From contig NZ_VWPH01000003.1 in NCBI RefSeq assembly GCF_008630535.1, positions 186,001 to 250,000 of the forward strand: DNA of 64,000 nucleotides. Direction: 5' to 3'. Positions 36,203-44,134 of this stretch are shown here, piece by piece. The translations under genes and the position numbers were made by a program. The notes beneath the pieces were generated by a model that saw only the letters and a program-made list of their open reading frames with translations, did not search any database and was not told where the DNA came from. Numbering within the stretch: position 1 is the stretch's first letter; the number at the start of each line of letters is the position of its first letter. Source of the stretch: Saccharopolyspora hirsuta (GTDB taxonomy: Bacteria; Actinomycetota; Actinomycetes; Mycobacteriales; Pseudonocardiaceae).

Positions 36203-36883
36203 TCAGCTCCCGCTGCTGCCGCTCTTGTTGTTGATGCCGAAACCACCGCGCTGGATGGTCTTGCCGCTGGTGTCCTTGATCGTGGAGCCGGACGGCTTGG
36301 TGAAGGAGGACCCGGTCGCCGGTGAGCCCACCGGCGGGGCCGACACACCGGCAGGCGTGTAGGCGTAGCGGTAGGAGTTGTAGCCGCCGATGCCGCCCCC
36401 GGGCAGGAAGATCGGCATGAAGAACATGCCGCCGCTGACGTGTCCGCCGTGGCTGGTCACGTACTGCTCGTTGCAGAAGTCGTCCTGGTCGCGGACGCCC
36501 GGCTGGCCGGACTGCTCGGTGGCGCAGTACTGCTCGCTGGCGTTGGCCTCGTTGCTGACCTCGGACGCCGAGTACATCGCGGCGACCAGCGCCACCACGC
36601 CGACCGTCACGCCACCGCCGATCATCACGCGGCGGCGCTTCTGGCTCTTCTGCTCGGCCGCCTCCAGCTCGGCGCGCTCCTTCTCCTCGCGGCGCTTCTC
36701 GGCCGCGATGCGGGCGCGCTGCTCGGCGAGCGTCGGTTCGCGCGGGGTCGTGCTCTCCGGGTCCTGGTACCGGATCTGACCGCGCCCCGGTTCCGCCTTC
36801 GGCTGCTCGGGCTGCTCCGGGGGGTTCGGCGGCGTCCCCCCACCCGACTGCTCGTCTGCCACTGGCCTGCCATCTTCCGTCAT
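36203..36883 (-). CDS. YgiB-like (DUF1190) membrane protein
   Basis: The 226-residue protein has a Pro/Glu-rich cytoplasmic N-terminus, a charged coiled-coil-like stretch (LAEQRARIAAEKRREEKERA) and one membrane helix (about residues 84-105, MIGGGVTVGVVALVAAMY). Its outer part has YCATEQ, DFCNEQY, GGMFFMPIFLPGGG and the end KTIQRGGFGINNKSGSS. E. coli YgiB has the same order (cysteine pairs, FWMP-type glycine-rich stretch, RGGFG tail) and is paired with YgiC, as here. The function is unknown. ATG 36883, with GGGAGTGGGG upstream. Confidence 0.65.
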   Translation of the reverse strand: MTEDGRPVADEQSGGGTPPNPPEQPEQPKAEPGRGQIRYQDPESTTPREPTLAEQRARIAAEKRREEKERAELEAAEQKSQKRRRVMIGGGVTVGVVALVAAMYSASEVSNEANASEQYCATEQSGQPGVRDQDDFCNEQYVTSHGGHVSGGMFFMPIFLPGGGIGGYNSYRYAYTPAGVSAPPVGSPATGSSFTKPSGSTIKDTSGKTIQRGGFGINNKSGSSGS

Positions 36884-36991
36884 AACCCCACTCCCGGAAG
36901 CAACACTACCTATCCCGAAGACGACCTCGGCAACGAATCGGTTCCGAACCGGCCCGAGGTAACCGCGCACCGCCCGTTCGAACCAGGCATC

Positions 36992-37999
36992 ATGTCGATG
37001 ATGGCCGCGCCCGATGCACCCCAGAGTCCCAGCCGGAAGCCCAACACCCGGCTCGTGATGATCTGCGCCGTGCTCGGCGCGCTGCTGGTCCTGGTGGTCA
37101 GCGCGCTGCTGAACTGGCCGACCGGCGGGACCTCGCAGAGCGGCGGCCCCAACCAGCTCGGCTCCGCCCCGGCGCCCCGGGTGGTGTTCACCGCGCCGCC
37201 GGGCAGCTGCCTGAGCTGGGCCGAGTCCGACGCCTCCGACATCCGCCAGGTCACCTGCGCCGAGCCGCACCTGTTCGAGGTCACCGGCACCGCCGACCTG
37301 CGCCCGCAGTTCGCCGACAACGCCCCGTTCCCGAACACCGAGCAGTGGCAGCAGATCAAGCAGGAGCGCTGCGTGGAGGTGTCCACCGGGTTCCTGTCCG
37401 GCCGGTTCGACCCCAACGGCCGGTTCAGCGTCGGCGCGTTCACGCCGAGCGAGGACGGCTGGGCCGACGGCGACCGGACGCTGCACTGCGGCCTCCAGCA
37501 GCCCGGGCCGTCCGGCAGGCTCTACCCGATCACCGGCAGCGCCTCGACGATGGACCAGTCCAACGTCTACCCGGAGGGCCGCTGCCTGGGCATCAACGGC
37601 ACCGCGGTGTGGGACCCGGTGGACTGCGCGCGGCCGCACTCGGTGGAGATCACCGGCGTGGTCAACCTCGGCGACCAGTTCCCCGGCGGCTACCCGGCCG
37701 AGCAGGACCAGGACGGCTTCCTGTTCACCCGGTGCGAGGAGCTGACCGCCCGCTACGCGGGCAGCCCGACCGCGGCCAAGGACAAGGGCCTGGTCACCTA
37801 CTGGGACACCCTCCCGGAGGAGAGCTGGAACGCCGGGTCGCGGCAGGTGAACTGCAAGGTCAGCGCGCAGCTGCCGGACGGCAGCGGGCTCGCACCGGTG
37901 ACCGGCAGCGTCAAGGGCGAGGTGCAGGTAGGCAAGGAGCCCGCGCCGCGCGCCACCGCCCCGGGCGAGCCCGGCGCACCCGCCACCGAACCCCGCTGA
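36992..37999 (+). CDS. Septum-formation-type membrane protein (Rv3835-like)
   Basis: This 335-residue protein has one membrane helix near the N-terminus (residues about 26-48, LVMICAVLGALLVLVVSALL) and a large extracytoplasmic part. That part has two related modules: CLSWAESDASDIRQVTCAEPHLFEVTG and CLGINGTAVWDPVDCARPHSVEITG, each with a Cys pair and a C-x-x-P/R-H motif. The pattern matches the actinobacterial septum-formation domain, and the gene is beside serS as in M. tuberculosis (Rv3835). A division or envelope role is inferred only. It precedes the metallopeptidase gene by 17 bases. Confidence 0.75.
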   Translation: MSMMAAPDAPQSPSRKPNTRLVMICAVLGALLVLVVSALLNWPTGGTSQSGGPNQLGSAPAPRVVFTAPPGSCLSWAESDASDIRQVTCAEPHLFEVTGTADLRPQFADNAPFPNTEQWQQIKQERCVEVSTGFLSGRFDPNGRFSVGAFTPSEDGWADGDRTLHCGLQQPGPSGRLYPITGSASTMDQSNVYPEGRCLGINGTAVWDPVDCARPHSVEITGVVNLGDQFPGGYPAEQDQDGFLFTRCEELTARYAGSPTAAKDKGLVTYWDTLPEESWNAGSRQVNCKVSAQLPDGSGLAPVTGSVKGEVQVGKEPAPRATAPGEPGAPATEPR

Positions 38000-38016
38000 G
38001 CTGGTAGAACGGGTTC

Positions 38017-38367
38017 ATGCCGGTGGAGATGACCCGCGCCCGGTTCGAGGAACTCGTCGCGGACGCGCTGGATCTGCTGCCCGCGGAGTTCGCGGCCGCG
38101 ATGAACAACGTGGTGGTGCTGGTCGAGGACGCCAACCCCGAGGACCCGTCGCTGCTCGGGCTGTACGAGGGGATCGCGCTGACCGAGCGCGACAGCACCT
38201 ACGCCGGGGTCATGCCGGACCGGATCACGATCTACCGCGAACCGCTGCTGGACATGTGCGCCGACGAGGAGGAGCTGGTCGACGAGGTGGCGGTGACGGT
38301 CGTGCACGAGATCGCCCACCACTTCGGCATCGACGACGACAAGCTCCACGCCCTCGGCTGGGGGTAG
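38017..38367 (+). CDS. Small zinc metallopeptidase (zincin type, Rv3836-like)
   Basis: This 116-residue cytoplasmic protein has a zinc-binding HEIAHHFGID motif (HExxH followed by H) at about residues 98-107, after TVV. The rest (MTRARFEELVADALDLLPAEFAAAMNNVVVLVEDANP) matches the small actinobacterial metallopeptidase family found in the same place in M. tuberculosis (Rv3836). The substrate is unknown. It is probably transcribed with the gene before it. The family B repeat starts 6 bases after the stop. Confidence 0.82.
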   Translation: MPVEMTRARFEELVADALDLLPAEFAAAMNNVVVLVEDANPEDPSLLGLYEGIALTERDSTYAGVMPDRITIYREPLLDMCADEEELVDEVAVTVVHEIAHHFGIDDDKLHALGWG

Positions 38368-38373
38368 AGCTCT

Positions 38374-38596
38374 GTACCGCCTCTCCGCGATTTTCAGTGG
38401 TGGTGGCGTTTCGGGGTGATCTCGCGTTTTCGGGGTTTCTTGTGGCTGGTTTGCGTCACGGTCCCCTGAGGTGCGGTGGGGTGGGGCTCGGGACTGTGCC
38501 CGGCAAGGTCGTCCGGGGGTCTGCGCGGCAGTTTTGCCTATAACTGACCGCGCGCTCCGGGCCTGGTGGGGTGCCAGTTTCAGGCAAAACTGGCAC
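38374..38596. repeat. Family B repeat, copy B3
   Basis: This is the cleanest forward copy: edge GTACCGCCTCTCCGCGA, then GGGTTTCTTGTGGCTGG, CACGGTCCCCTGAGGTG, GCAGTTTTGCCTATAACTG, and the closing hairpin GCCAGTTT...AAACTGGC. It is about 220 bases long and fills the gap between two convergent genes. Confidence 0.8.
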
Positions 38597-38626
38597 ACCG
38601 CATCCGGACGGGGCGCTGTCTCGGGG

Positions 38627-39253
38627 TTACGCCGGGGGTTGGAGGTCGGGGAGGCCGTCCCAGGCTGTGCAGGTCCAAGCGGTGGGGGCGTCCGGGTCGG
38701 ATTCGAGGACGATCACGCCGGTGTTCGGGAGGTGGACCGAGTTCGCCGTTGCTCCGTCGATGTTCGAGGCCAGGGCTGCGGCCGCCAGGCGGAGCATCGC
38801 GCCGTGGCTGACCAGGACCACCGAGCCGTCGCCGGAGCCGTTGATCGCGTTGCGCGCTCCGGTGACGAACCTGGTCAGCGCCTCGCGGCCGGTCTCCCCG
38901 TTGGGCATCGGGACGTCGAGCTCACCCAGGTGCCAGAGGGCGTAGATCTCGTCGAAGGTTCGCAGTGCTTCCGGGTCGCCTCGGCGCTCCAGGTCGCCGA
39001 CGTAGACCTCGTGGGTGCCCTCGACGACCTCGACGGGCAGGCCGTGGCGCTGTGCGAGCGGCTGGGCGGTCTGCTGGGCGCGGACGGCGCGGCTGGCGTG
39101 GATCGAGACGATCTTCTCCTCGGCCAAGCGGACCGCCAGCTCCGCCGCCTGCTGCTCGCCGAGCTCGGTCAGGCCGGGGCCAGGCGGCAGGGTGTCGAGC
39201 ACGTGGGCGACGTTGGCCGGGGTCTGCCCGTGGCGGATCAGGACCAACCGCAT
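38627..39253 (-). CDS. Histidine phosphatase (phosphoglycerate-mutase superfamily; GpgP-like)
   Basis: This 208-residue protein has the catalytic RHG motif in MRLVLIRHGQTPANV, the second histidine in VVLVSHGAMLRLAA, and the acid in EVYVGDLERRGD. Position between the metallopeptidase and pheA genes matches M. tuberculosis Rv3837c, a glucosyl-3-phosphoglycerate phosphatase, so methylglucose lipopolysaccharide synthesis is possible but other phosphatase roles are not excluded. The start at ATG 39253 is at the beginning of the fold; upstream sequence is repeat B4. Confidence 0.82.
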   Translation of the reverse strand: MRLVLIRHGQTPANVAHVLDTLPPGPGLTELGEQQAAELAVRLAEEKIVSIHASRAVRAQQTAQPLAQRHGLPVEVVEGTHEVYVGDLERRGDPEALRTFDEIYALWHLGELDVPMPNGETGREALTRFVTGARNAINGSGDGSVVLVSHGAMLRLAAAALASNIDGATANSVHLPNTGVIVLESDPDAPTAWTCTAWDGLPDLQPPA

Positions 39254-39278
39254 CCCAGCGGGGGCTTCCAGCGCAGTT

Positions 39279-39398
39279 CCGCCTCTCCGCGATTCACCGT
39301 GGTGGTCACGTTTGGGAACAATCTTGCGTTTCGCGGTTTCTTGTGGCTGGTTCGCGTCACGGTCCCCTGAGGTGCCGTTGAGCAGGACTCGGGACCGT
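39279..39398. repeat. Family B repeat, truncated copy B4
   Basis: The forward partial copy starts CCGCCTCTCCGCGATTCACC and keeps TTTCTTGTGGCTGG and CACGGTCCCCTGAGGTG, but ends before the TATAACTG hairpin part. It lies between pheA and the upstream side of the phosphatase gene. Confidence 0.75.
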
Positions 39399-39411
39399 GG
39401 ATCAGGAGTGC

Positions 39412-40335
39412 TCATGCGAGCCGCCCCGCTCGGACGTCTTCCACCCACTGCACCGAGGCCAGGAACGCCTGTTCCGAGGCGTTCGGGCGGACGGTGGCCG
39501 GGGTTCGGTCGGCCTTCGGGTAGGAGCCGAGGAAGCGGACCGTGCTGCAGCGGCGGCGCAGGGCGGTCAGCGCGTCGCCGATGCGCGCGTCCGCGACGTG
39601 GCCGTCGAAGTCCAGGAAGAACCGGTACTCGCCGAAGCGGTCCTTGATCGGGCGGGACTCGATGCGGCTGAGGTTGATGCCGCGCAGCGACAGCTCGGCG
39701 AGCAGGTCGGCGAGCGCGCCGACCTCGTCGCTGATCACCGCGCACAGCGAGGTGCGGTCCGCGCCGGTCGGCTCCGGCAGCTTGCCGGGGCGGCGCACCA
39801 GCAGGAACCGGGTCACCGCGTCACGCACGTCGGCGATGCCGCCGATCAGCCGCTGCAGGGACGGGTAGTGCTCGACGGCGACCGGCGCGGAGATCGCCGC
39901 GTCGAACTCGCCAGCCGCCACCGCCGCGGCACCGGCCGCGGTCGAGCTGGTGGCGCGCGCCTCGGCGCCGGGCAGGTGCTCGGCCAGCCAGCCGCGGACC
40001 TGCGCCAGCGCGTGCGGGTGGCTGGCCACGGTGCGGATCGCGCCCTGCTCGGTGCCCGGCCGGACGAGCAGGTCGAACTGCACCGGCAGCAGGGCCTCCT
40101 GGACGGCGACCAGCGGCTCGTCCGCGGTCAGCGCGTCCAGCGTCGCGGGCACCGACCCCTCGACGGAGTTCTCCACCGGCACCCCGGCCGCCAGCACCTC
40201 GCCGCGGCGCACCGCGGCCAGCGCCAGCGGAACGGTCTCGTAGGGCACGAGTTCGGCGTCGAAGTCCCCGGTGAGCGACCTGGTGGCCTGCTCGGTGAAG
40301 GTGCCCGCCGGACCGAGGTAAGCGATTTGTGCCAC
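39412..40335 (-). CDS. pheA: Prephenate dehydratase
   Basis: This 307-residue monofunctional enzyme converts prephenate to phenylpyruvate in phenylalanine synthesis. The catalytic domain has AYLGPAGTFTEQA, VPVENSVEGSV and the conserved Thr of DAVTRFLLV. A C-terminal ACT domain with GINLSRIESRP, the phenylalanine-binding motif, mediates feedback control. It corresponds to Rv3838c. GTG 40335 has TAGGCT ending 6 bases upstream and no Shine-Dalgarno. Confidence 0.95.
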   Translation of the reverse strand: MAQIAYLGPAGTFTEQATRSLTGDFDAELVPYETVPLALAAVRRGEVLAAGVPVENSVEGSVPATLDALTADEPLVAVQEALLPVQFDLLVRPGTEQGAIRTVASHPHALAQVRGWLAEHLPGAEARATSSTAAGAAAVAAGEFDAAISAPVAVEHYPSLQRLIGGIADVRDAVTRFLLVRRPGKLPEPTGADRTSLCAVISDEVGALADLLAELSLRGINLSRIESRPIKDRFGEYRFFLDFDGHVADARIGDALTALRRRCSTVRFLGSYPKADRTPATVRPNASEQAFLASVQWVEDVRAGRLA

Positions 40336-40341
40336 GCGACC

Positions 40342-40347
40342 AGCCTA
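40342..40347 (-). promoter_or_regulatory. Leaderless -10 of pheA
   Basis: TAGGCT on the minus strand, with a 6-base gap to GTG 40335. Confidence 0.55.
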
Positions 40348-40552
40348 GAGAAGCCCGCCGAACCACCCCGCACCACGGGTGACCCAAGCCATACCGCGGC
40401 CCGCCGAAACCCGCATCGCCGGGCGGGCGGCTGAGCCGGTTCCGGCGGTGAGCAGCGGCCCTGGCAGCTCGCACCACCGCGCCGGGCGACCACTCGATCT
40501 TCAAGAGTCGAAGGTGTGACCTACCCGATGCCACCGGGGCGGGCTTTCCTGC

Positions 40553-40558
40553 GATGCT
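40553..40558 (+). promoter_or_regulatory. Leaderless -10 of the macro-domain gene
   Basis: GATGCT has a 6-base gap to GTG 40565 and deviates at the first base from TANNNT. Confidence 0.4.
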
Positions 40559-40564
40559 GTGTGC

Positions 40565-41164
40565 GTGACCGCAGATTCGGGGCGCTCGTCGGAGGGAGCG
40601 GAGCCGGAGCTGCAGCTCGTCCTGTGCGCGTTGGACGAGCCGCTGGCCGCAGCCTGGCAGGAGATCGCAGACGACCGCGCGGGCCTCGCCGTCCACCGGG
40701 GTTCGGTGCTGGACTTGTCGGTCGACGCGGTGGTGAGCCCGGCGAACTCGTACGGCTGGATGCGCGGCGGCATCGACGCCGTGTACGCGCGGGCCTTCCC
40801 GGAGGTGGAGGAGCAGGTGCGCAGCGCCGTGCTGGCCTACCACGGCGGGGAGCTCCCGGTCGGCGAGGCGCTGCTGGTGCCCACCGGCGTGCCGAACCCG
40901 ATCTGGCTGATCAGCGCGCCCACCATGCGGGAACCCGGGGAGCGGTTGCCCGCCGACACCGTGCACCCCTACCTGGCGGCGCGCGCGGTGCTGCGGCTGT
41001 GGGCCAGCGCGGTGCTGGAGAGCGGCGCGCTCGTGCGGCAAGTGGTGCGGTCGATCGCGATGCCCGGTCTGGGCACCGGCGTCGGCGGGGTGGCGCCCGA
41101 GCTGTGCGCGCGGCAGATCGCCGCCGCGTGGGACGAGGTGTTCACCCGCGTGGACCAGCGCTGA
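40565..41164 (+). CDS. Macro-domain protein
   Basis: The protein of about 199 residues has a single macro domain: VDAVVSPANSYGWMRGGIDAVYARAFP, GEALLVPTGVPNPIWLISAPTM, and SIAMPGLGTGVGGVAPELCARQIAAAW, which form the ADP-ribose-binding loops. Macro domains bind or remove ADP-ribose; the Asn of SPANSYG is kept. It has no neighbouring ADP-ribosyltransferase gene, so its target is unknown. The GTG at 40565 fits the leaderless promoter; GTG 40559 would add two residues. Confidence 0.85.
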   Translation: MTADSGRSSEGAEPELQLVLCALDEPLAAAWQEIADDRAGLAVHRGSVLDLSVDAVVSPANSYGWMRGGIDAVYARAFPEVEEQVRSAVLAYHGGELPVGEALLVPTGVPNPIWLISAPTMREPGERLPADTVHPYLAARAVLRLWASAVLESGALVRQVVRSIAMPGLGTGVGGVAPELCARQIAAAWDEVFTRVDQR

Positions 41165-41233
41165 CGATCAAGCGGATCCGGGCCGCAGTGAGTACCGTCG
41201 GGCGCACCGGTCGACCACCGAGGAGGTTCCCCG

Positions 41234-41746
41234 ATGCTGATTCGCCGTTTGGCCCGACCGATGCTCGCCGCGGTGTTCATCTACGGCGGGATCGGATCGC
41301 TGCGCGATGCGCCGAACCACGCCAAGGCGGCGGCCCCGCTGCTGGAGAAGGCCACCGGACCGATCAAGGACTCGCTGCCCGAGCAGATCCCGACCGACCC
41401 GGAAACCCTGGTGCGCATCGACGGCGTGGTCAAGATCGGGGCGGGCGCGATGCTGGCGCTCGGCAAGTTCCCGCGGCTGTCGTCGCTGCTGCTGGCCGGG
41501 AGCATCGTGCCGACGACGCTGGCCGCGCACGCCTTCTGGGAGATCACCGACCCGCAGGAACGCGCCAACCAGCAGGTGCACTTCCTCAAGAACGTCGGCC
41601 TGCTCGGCGGCCTGCTGCTGACCGCGGTGGACACCGCGGGCAAGCCGTCGGTCGGCTACCGGGCGAAGCGCCGCGCGCGCAAGGTCGCCGCGCAGACCCA
41701 CCAGACCGTCGGCGCGGTCAAGGGCGTCACGAAGATCAAGAAATGA
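41234..41746 (+). CDS. DoxX-family membrane protein
   Basis: This 170-residue protein has about four hydrophobic helices (MLAAVFIYGGIGSLRD, IGAGAMLALGKFPRLSSLLLAG, SIVPTTLAAHAFWEI, NVGLLGGLLLTAV) and a long basic C-terminal tail (YRAKRRARKVAAQ). It fits the DoxX family, members of which have been linked to redox stress responses in mycobacteria. GAGGAGG lies 9 bases before ATG 41234. The family C2 repeat starts directly after the stop. Confidence 0.82.
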   Translation: MLIRRLARPMLAAVFIYGGIGSLRDAPNHAKAAAPLLEKATGPIKDSLPEQIPTDPETLVRIDGVVKIGAGAMLALGKFPRLSSLLLAGSIVPTTLAAHAFWEITDPQERANQQVHFLKNVGLLGGLLLTAVDTAGKPSVGYRAKRRARKVAAQTHQTVGAVKGVTKIKK

Positions 41747-41747
41747 C

Positions 41748-41799
41748 TGAGGTTTTCCAGCCCCGTCCTGCGTAGCGGTGCGGGTGGCGGAACCTCAGA
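41748..41799. repeat. Family C repeat, copy C2
   Basis: TGAGGTTTTCCAGCCCCGTC is followed by TGCGTAGCGGTGCGGGTGGC and GGAACCTCAG. It matches the C modules at about 729-775 and (reversed) 47768-47827, but has no family A arms beside it. Confidence 0.7.
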
Positions 41800-41922
41800 C
41801 GCTCCCCGGACCGCAGGTGCCCAGCCTTATGTGTGCCGGTCAGGTGTTGCCGCTGCGGTCGCCGACCAAGATTGAAAGGCGCCGGATCCGACCCTCCGCG
41901 CACGTCCTGGCGGGCACCTACG

Positions 41923-41928
41923 TAGCGT
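41923..41928 (+). promoter_or_regulatory. Leaderless -10 of the DevR-like gene
   Basis: TAGCGT has a 6-base gap to GTG 41935. Confidence 0.5.
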
Positions 41929-41934
41929 GGGTGT

Positions 41935-42576
41935 GTGCCGGTGAGCGTGCTGCTAGTCGATGATCATGAGGTGGTCCGGCGCGGTCTGCGCGACCTGCTG
42001 GACACCGAGGATGACGTGTCGATCGTCGCCGAGGCCGGGGGCGTCGGCGAGGCCCTTGTGCGCGCGCAGGCGACCCGGCCGGACGTCGCCGTCATCGACA
42101 TGCGGCTGCCCGACGGCGACGGCCTGGAGCTGTGCCGTCGGCTGCGGGAACTGCCGGAACCTCCGTACTGCCTGGTGCTGACCGCGTTCGACGACGAGAG
42201 CGCGCTGGTCGGGGCGATCAACGCCGGGGCGTCCGGCTACCTGCTCAAGCAGGTGCGGGGCCAGGACCTGGTCAACGCGGTGCGCGAGGTGGCGGCGGGC
42301 CGTTCGCTGCTGGACCCGGTCACCACCGGGCGGGTGCTGGCCCGGCTGCGCCAGTCCAGCAACCCCGAGCAGGACGAGCTCGCGGCGCTGACCGAGCGGG
42401 AGCGGCGGGTCCTGGAGCTGATCGGCGAGGGGCTGACCAACCGCCAGATCGCCGAGCAGCTGTTCCTGGCGGAGAAGACGGTGAAGAACTACGTGACCTC
42501 GGTGCTGGCCAAGCTCGGCATGGAGCGCCGCACCCAAGCCGCAGCCTGGGTCGCCCGCCGCCAGATAGAGCACTGA
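41935..42576 (+). CDS. DevR/DosR-like NarL-family response regulator
   Basis: The 213-residue protein has a receiver domain (VLLVDDHEVVRRGLRDLL, phospho-acceptor Asp in VAVIDMRLPDGDG, Lys in GYLLKQVRG) and a LuxR helix-turn-helix (LTERERRVLELIGEGLTNRQIAEQLFLAEKTVKNYV). The stretches AGRSLLDP, AEKTVKNYV and LAKLGMERRTQAA are almost those of mycobacterial DevR, the regulator of the response to hypoxia and nitric oxide. The likely partner kinase is the convergent gene at 42756. A DevR-box-like palindrome lies before cydA at 50458. Whether gas sensing is retained cannot be told. Confidence 0.88.
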   Translation: MPVSVLLVDDHEVVRRGLRDLLDTEDDVSIVAEAGGVGEALVRAQATRPDVAVIDMRLPDGDGLELCRRLRELPEPPYCLVLTAFDDESALVGAINAGASGYLLKQVRGQDLVNAVREVAAGRSLLDPVTTGRVLARLRQSSNPEQDELAALTERERRVLELIGEGLTNRQIAEQLFLAEKTVKNYVTSVLAKLGMERRTQAAAWVARRQIEH

Positions 42577-42599
42577 CGTGGTGGTACGAGGCCCATAAG

Positions 42600-42797
42600 C
42601 CCAACCCGGGGACCGCGACACAACCCAGCCACAAGAAGCTTCGAAACGCGAGACCCCCGGAACGCAACCACCACAGTCGCAACCTGAGCTCGACCCAACC
42701 GCAGCTAAGGGGACCGTGACGCAACCCAGCCACAAGAAACCCCGAAAACGCAAGATCACCCCGGATCGCAACCACCACTGTGATTCGCGGAGAGGCG
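42600..42797. repeat. Family B repeat, duplicated reverse copy B5
   Basis: Two partial B modules stand in tandem: GGGGACCGCGACACAACCC (about 42613) and GGGGACCGTGACGCAACCC (about 42711), the second continuing to CGCGGAGAGGCGG at 42797. The right end overlaps the last codons of the kinase gene. Confidence 0.75.
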
Positions 42798-43943
42798 GGT
42801 CAGCGGCACTTCCCAGGTGACCGTGGTGCCGCTGTCCGGGGATGAGGTGATCACGCAGCGGCCTCCGGCGGCGACCGCTCTTTCTTCGAGGTTGCGGAGG
42901 CCTCGCTTGCTCACGTCCCGGGGGATGCCGCAGCCGTCGTCGACCACCTGGAGGAGGAGTCCGGCGTCCGAGCGGCGGACCCGCACCAGGACCGTCTTCG
43001 CGCCCGCGTGGCGGACCACGTTGGACAGCGCTTCGCGCAGGGCGGCGCGGGCGTGGTCGGCGACCTGGACCGGCACGTCCGACAGGTCGCCCTCGATCTC
43101 CAGCCGCGGGGGGCGGCCCATCAGCTCCCCGGCTATCTGCACCTCGGAGCGCATCGAGTCATCCAGCGCGGGCGCGTGGTCCGGGGTCTCCGGGTCGGCC
43201 GAGCGCAGCGTGCGAGCCGTGGCGCGGACCTCGGCGATCGCCTGGTCGATCTGCTCCATGGTCTCCGACAGCCGGGCCGAGTCGGCCGGGGTGAGCTGGC
43301 CGGACAGCCTCCGCTCCAGCACCTCCAGCTGCACGCCGGTGGCGTAGAGGCGCTGCACGATCACGTCGTGCAGGTCGCGGGCGATCCGCTCGCGCTCCTG
43401 GTACACCGCGATGCGCTGGCGGGCGGTTGATCCCTCGGCGAGCACGAGCGCCAGCCCGGCCTGCGCGGCGAACGAGGTCAGCACGTCGACCGCGACGCGC
43501 GTGAACGTGCTCGCGCCGCGCCTGCGGTACACCGCCAGGGCCCCCAGCCTGCGCTCGCGGGTGCCGAACGGGGCGACCGCGAACGGTCCGTAAACCCGCA
43601 GCGCAGCGGGGACGTACGGGGCCGTCAGCGGGTCGTCGATGAGGTCGTCCACGACGACCGGGACCCCGCTGCGGGCCACGCGTGCCGCGGCCGACCGCGA
43701 GGACAGGACGGTGCCGACCGGGTCGGCGAGCGGGCCGATCGCGGACGGCGCGCCGTAGGCGGCTTCGACCGTCAGGCGGCCGTCGTCGGCGCGGACGGTG
43801 ACGACGCCGAGGTCCGCCTCGGCGAGTTCGGCGGCGCGGCGGACGACCAGCGGGAGCACCGCGTCGGGATCTTCCGCGGACAGCGCCGCGCGGGTGATCT
43901 CGGTCGATGCCGCCAGCATTCGCCGGGCGAGGGAGGAATCCAT
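42756..43943 (-). CDS. GAF-domain sensor histidine kinase (HisKA_3; DevS-like)
   Basis: This 395-residue kinase has one GAF domain (residues about 15-160: VLPLVVRRAAELAEADLGVV, VYGPFAVAPFGTRERRLGALAVYRR). A HisKA_3 dimerisation region follows with the phospho-acceptor His in ERERIARDLHDVIVQRLYATG, and an HATPase (ALSNVVRHAGAKTVLV, VDDGCGIP, GLRNLEERAVAAGG). Mycobacterial DevS has two GAF domains, the first heme-binding; only one is present here, so a different signal is possible. ATG 43943 has GGAG-type sequence far upstream. The last 13 codons and the stop come from repeat B5. Confidence 0.88.
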   Translation of the reverse strand: MDSSLARRMLAASTEITRAALSAEDPDAVLPLVVRRAAELAEADLGVVTVRADDGRLTVEAAYGAPSAIGPLADPVGTVLSSRSAAARVARSGVPVVVDDLIDDPLTAPYVPAALRVYGPFAVAPFGTRERRLGALAVYRRRGASTFTRVAVDVLTSFAAQAGLALVLAEGSTARQRIAVYQERERIARDLHDVIVQRLYATGVQLEVLERRLSGQLTPADSARLSETMEQIDQAIAEVRATARTLRSADPETPDHAPALDDSMRSEVQIAGELMGRPPRLEIEGDLSDVPVQVADHARAALREALSNVVRHAGAKTVLVRVRRSDAGLLLQVVDDGCGIPRDVSKRGLRNLEERAVAAGGRCVITSSPDSGTTVTWEVPLTRLSANHSGGCDPG

Positions 43944-44134
43944 GTCGTGCACGAGGCTATAGCTCCCCACCGGTTGCTGGCGCCTCCTGACGACGCAGGT
44001 CACAGGCGGTGGAGCCCGCCGTCCGCACAACGATCACGACCCGAGTTCCTACCGCGCGGCGGCCGACCGGCACCAGGTCGGCTTCCGACCAGCGGAGCAC
44101 CGGGGTCACCGCCCGCTCCCCGACCGGGCCGCGG

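Noticed and set aside
38374-38543. Conserved small reading frame in family B repeats (FSGFLVAGLRHGPLR)
   Set aside because: The same peptide appears only because the DNA repeats; there is no consistent start codon or ribosome binding site, and third positions vary no more than first and second.
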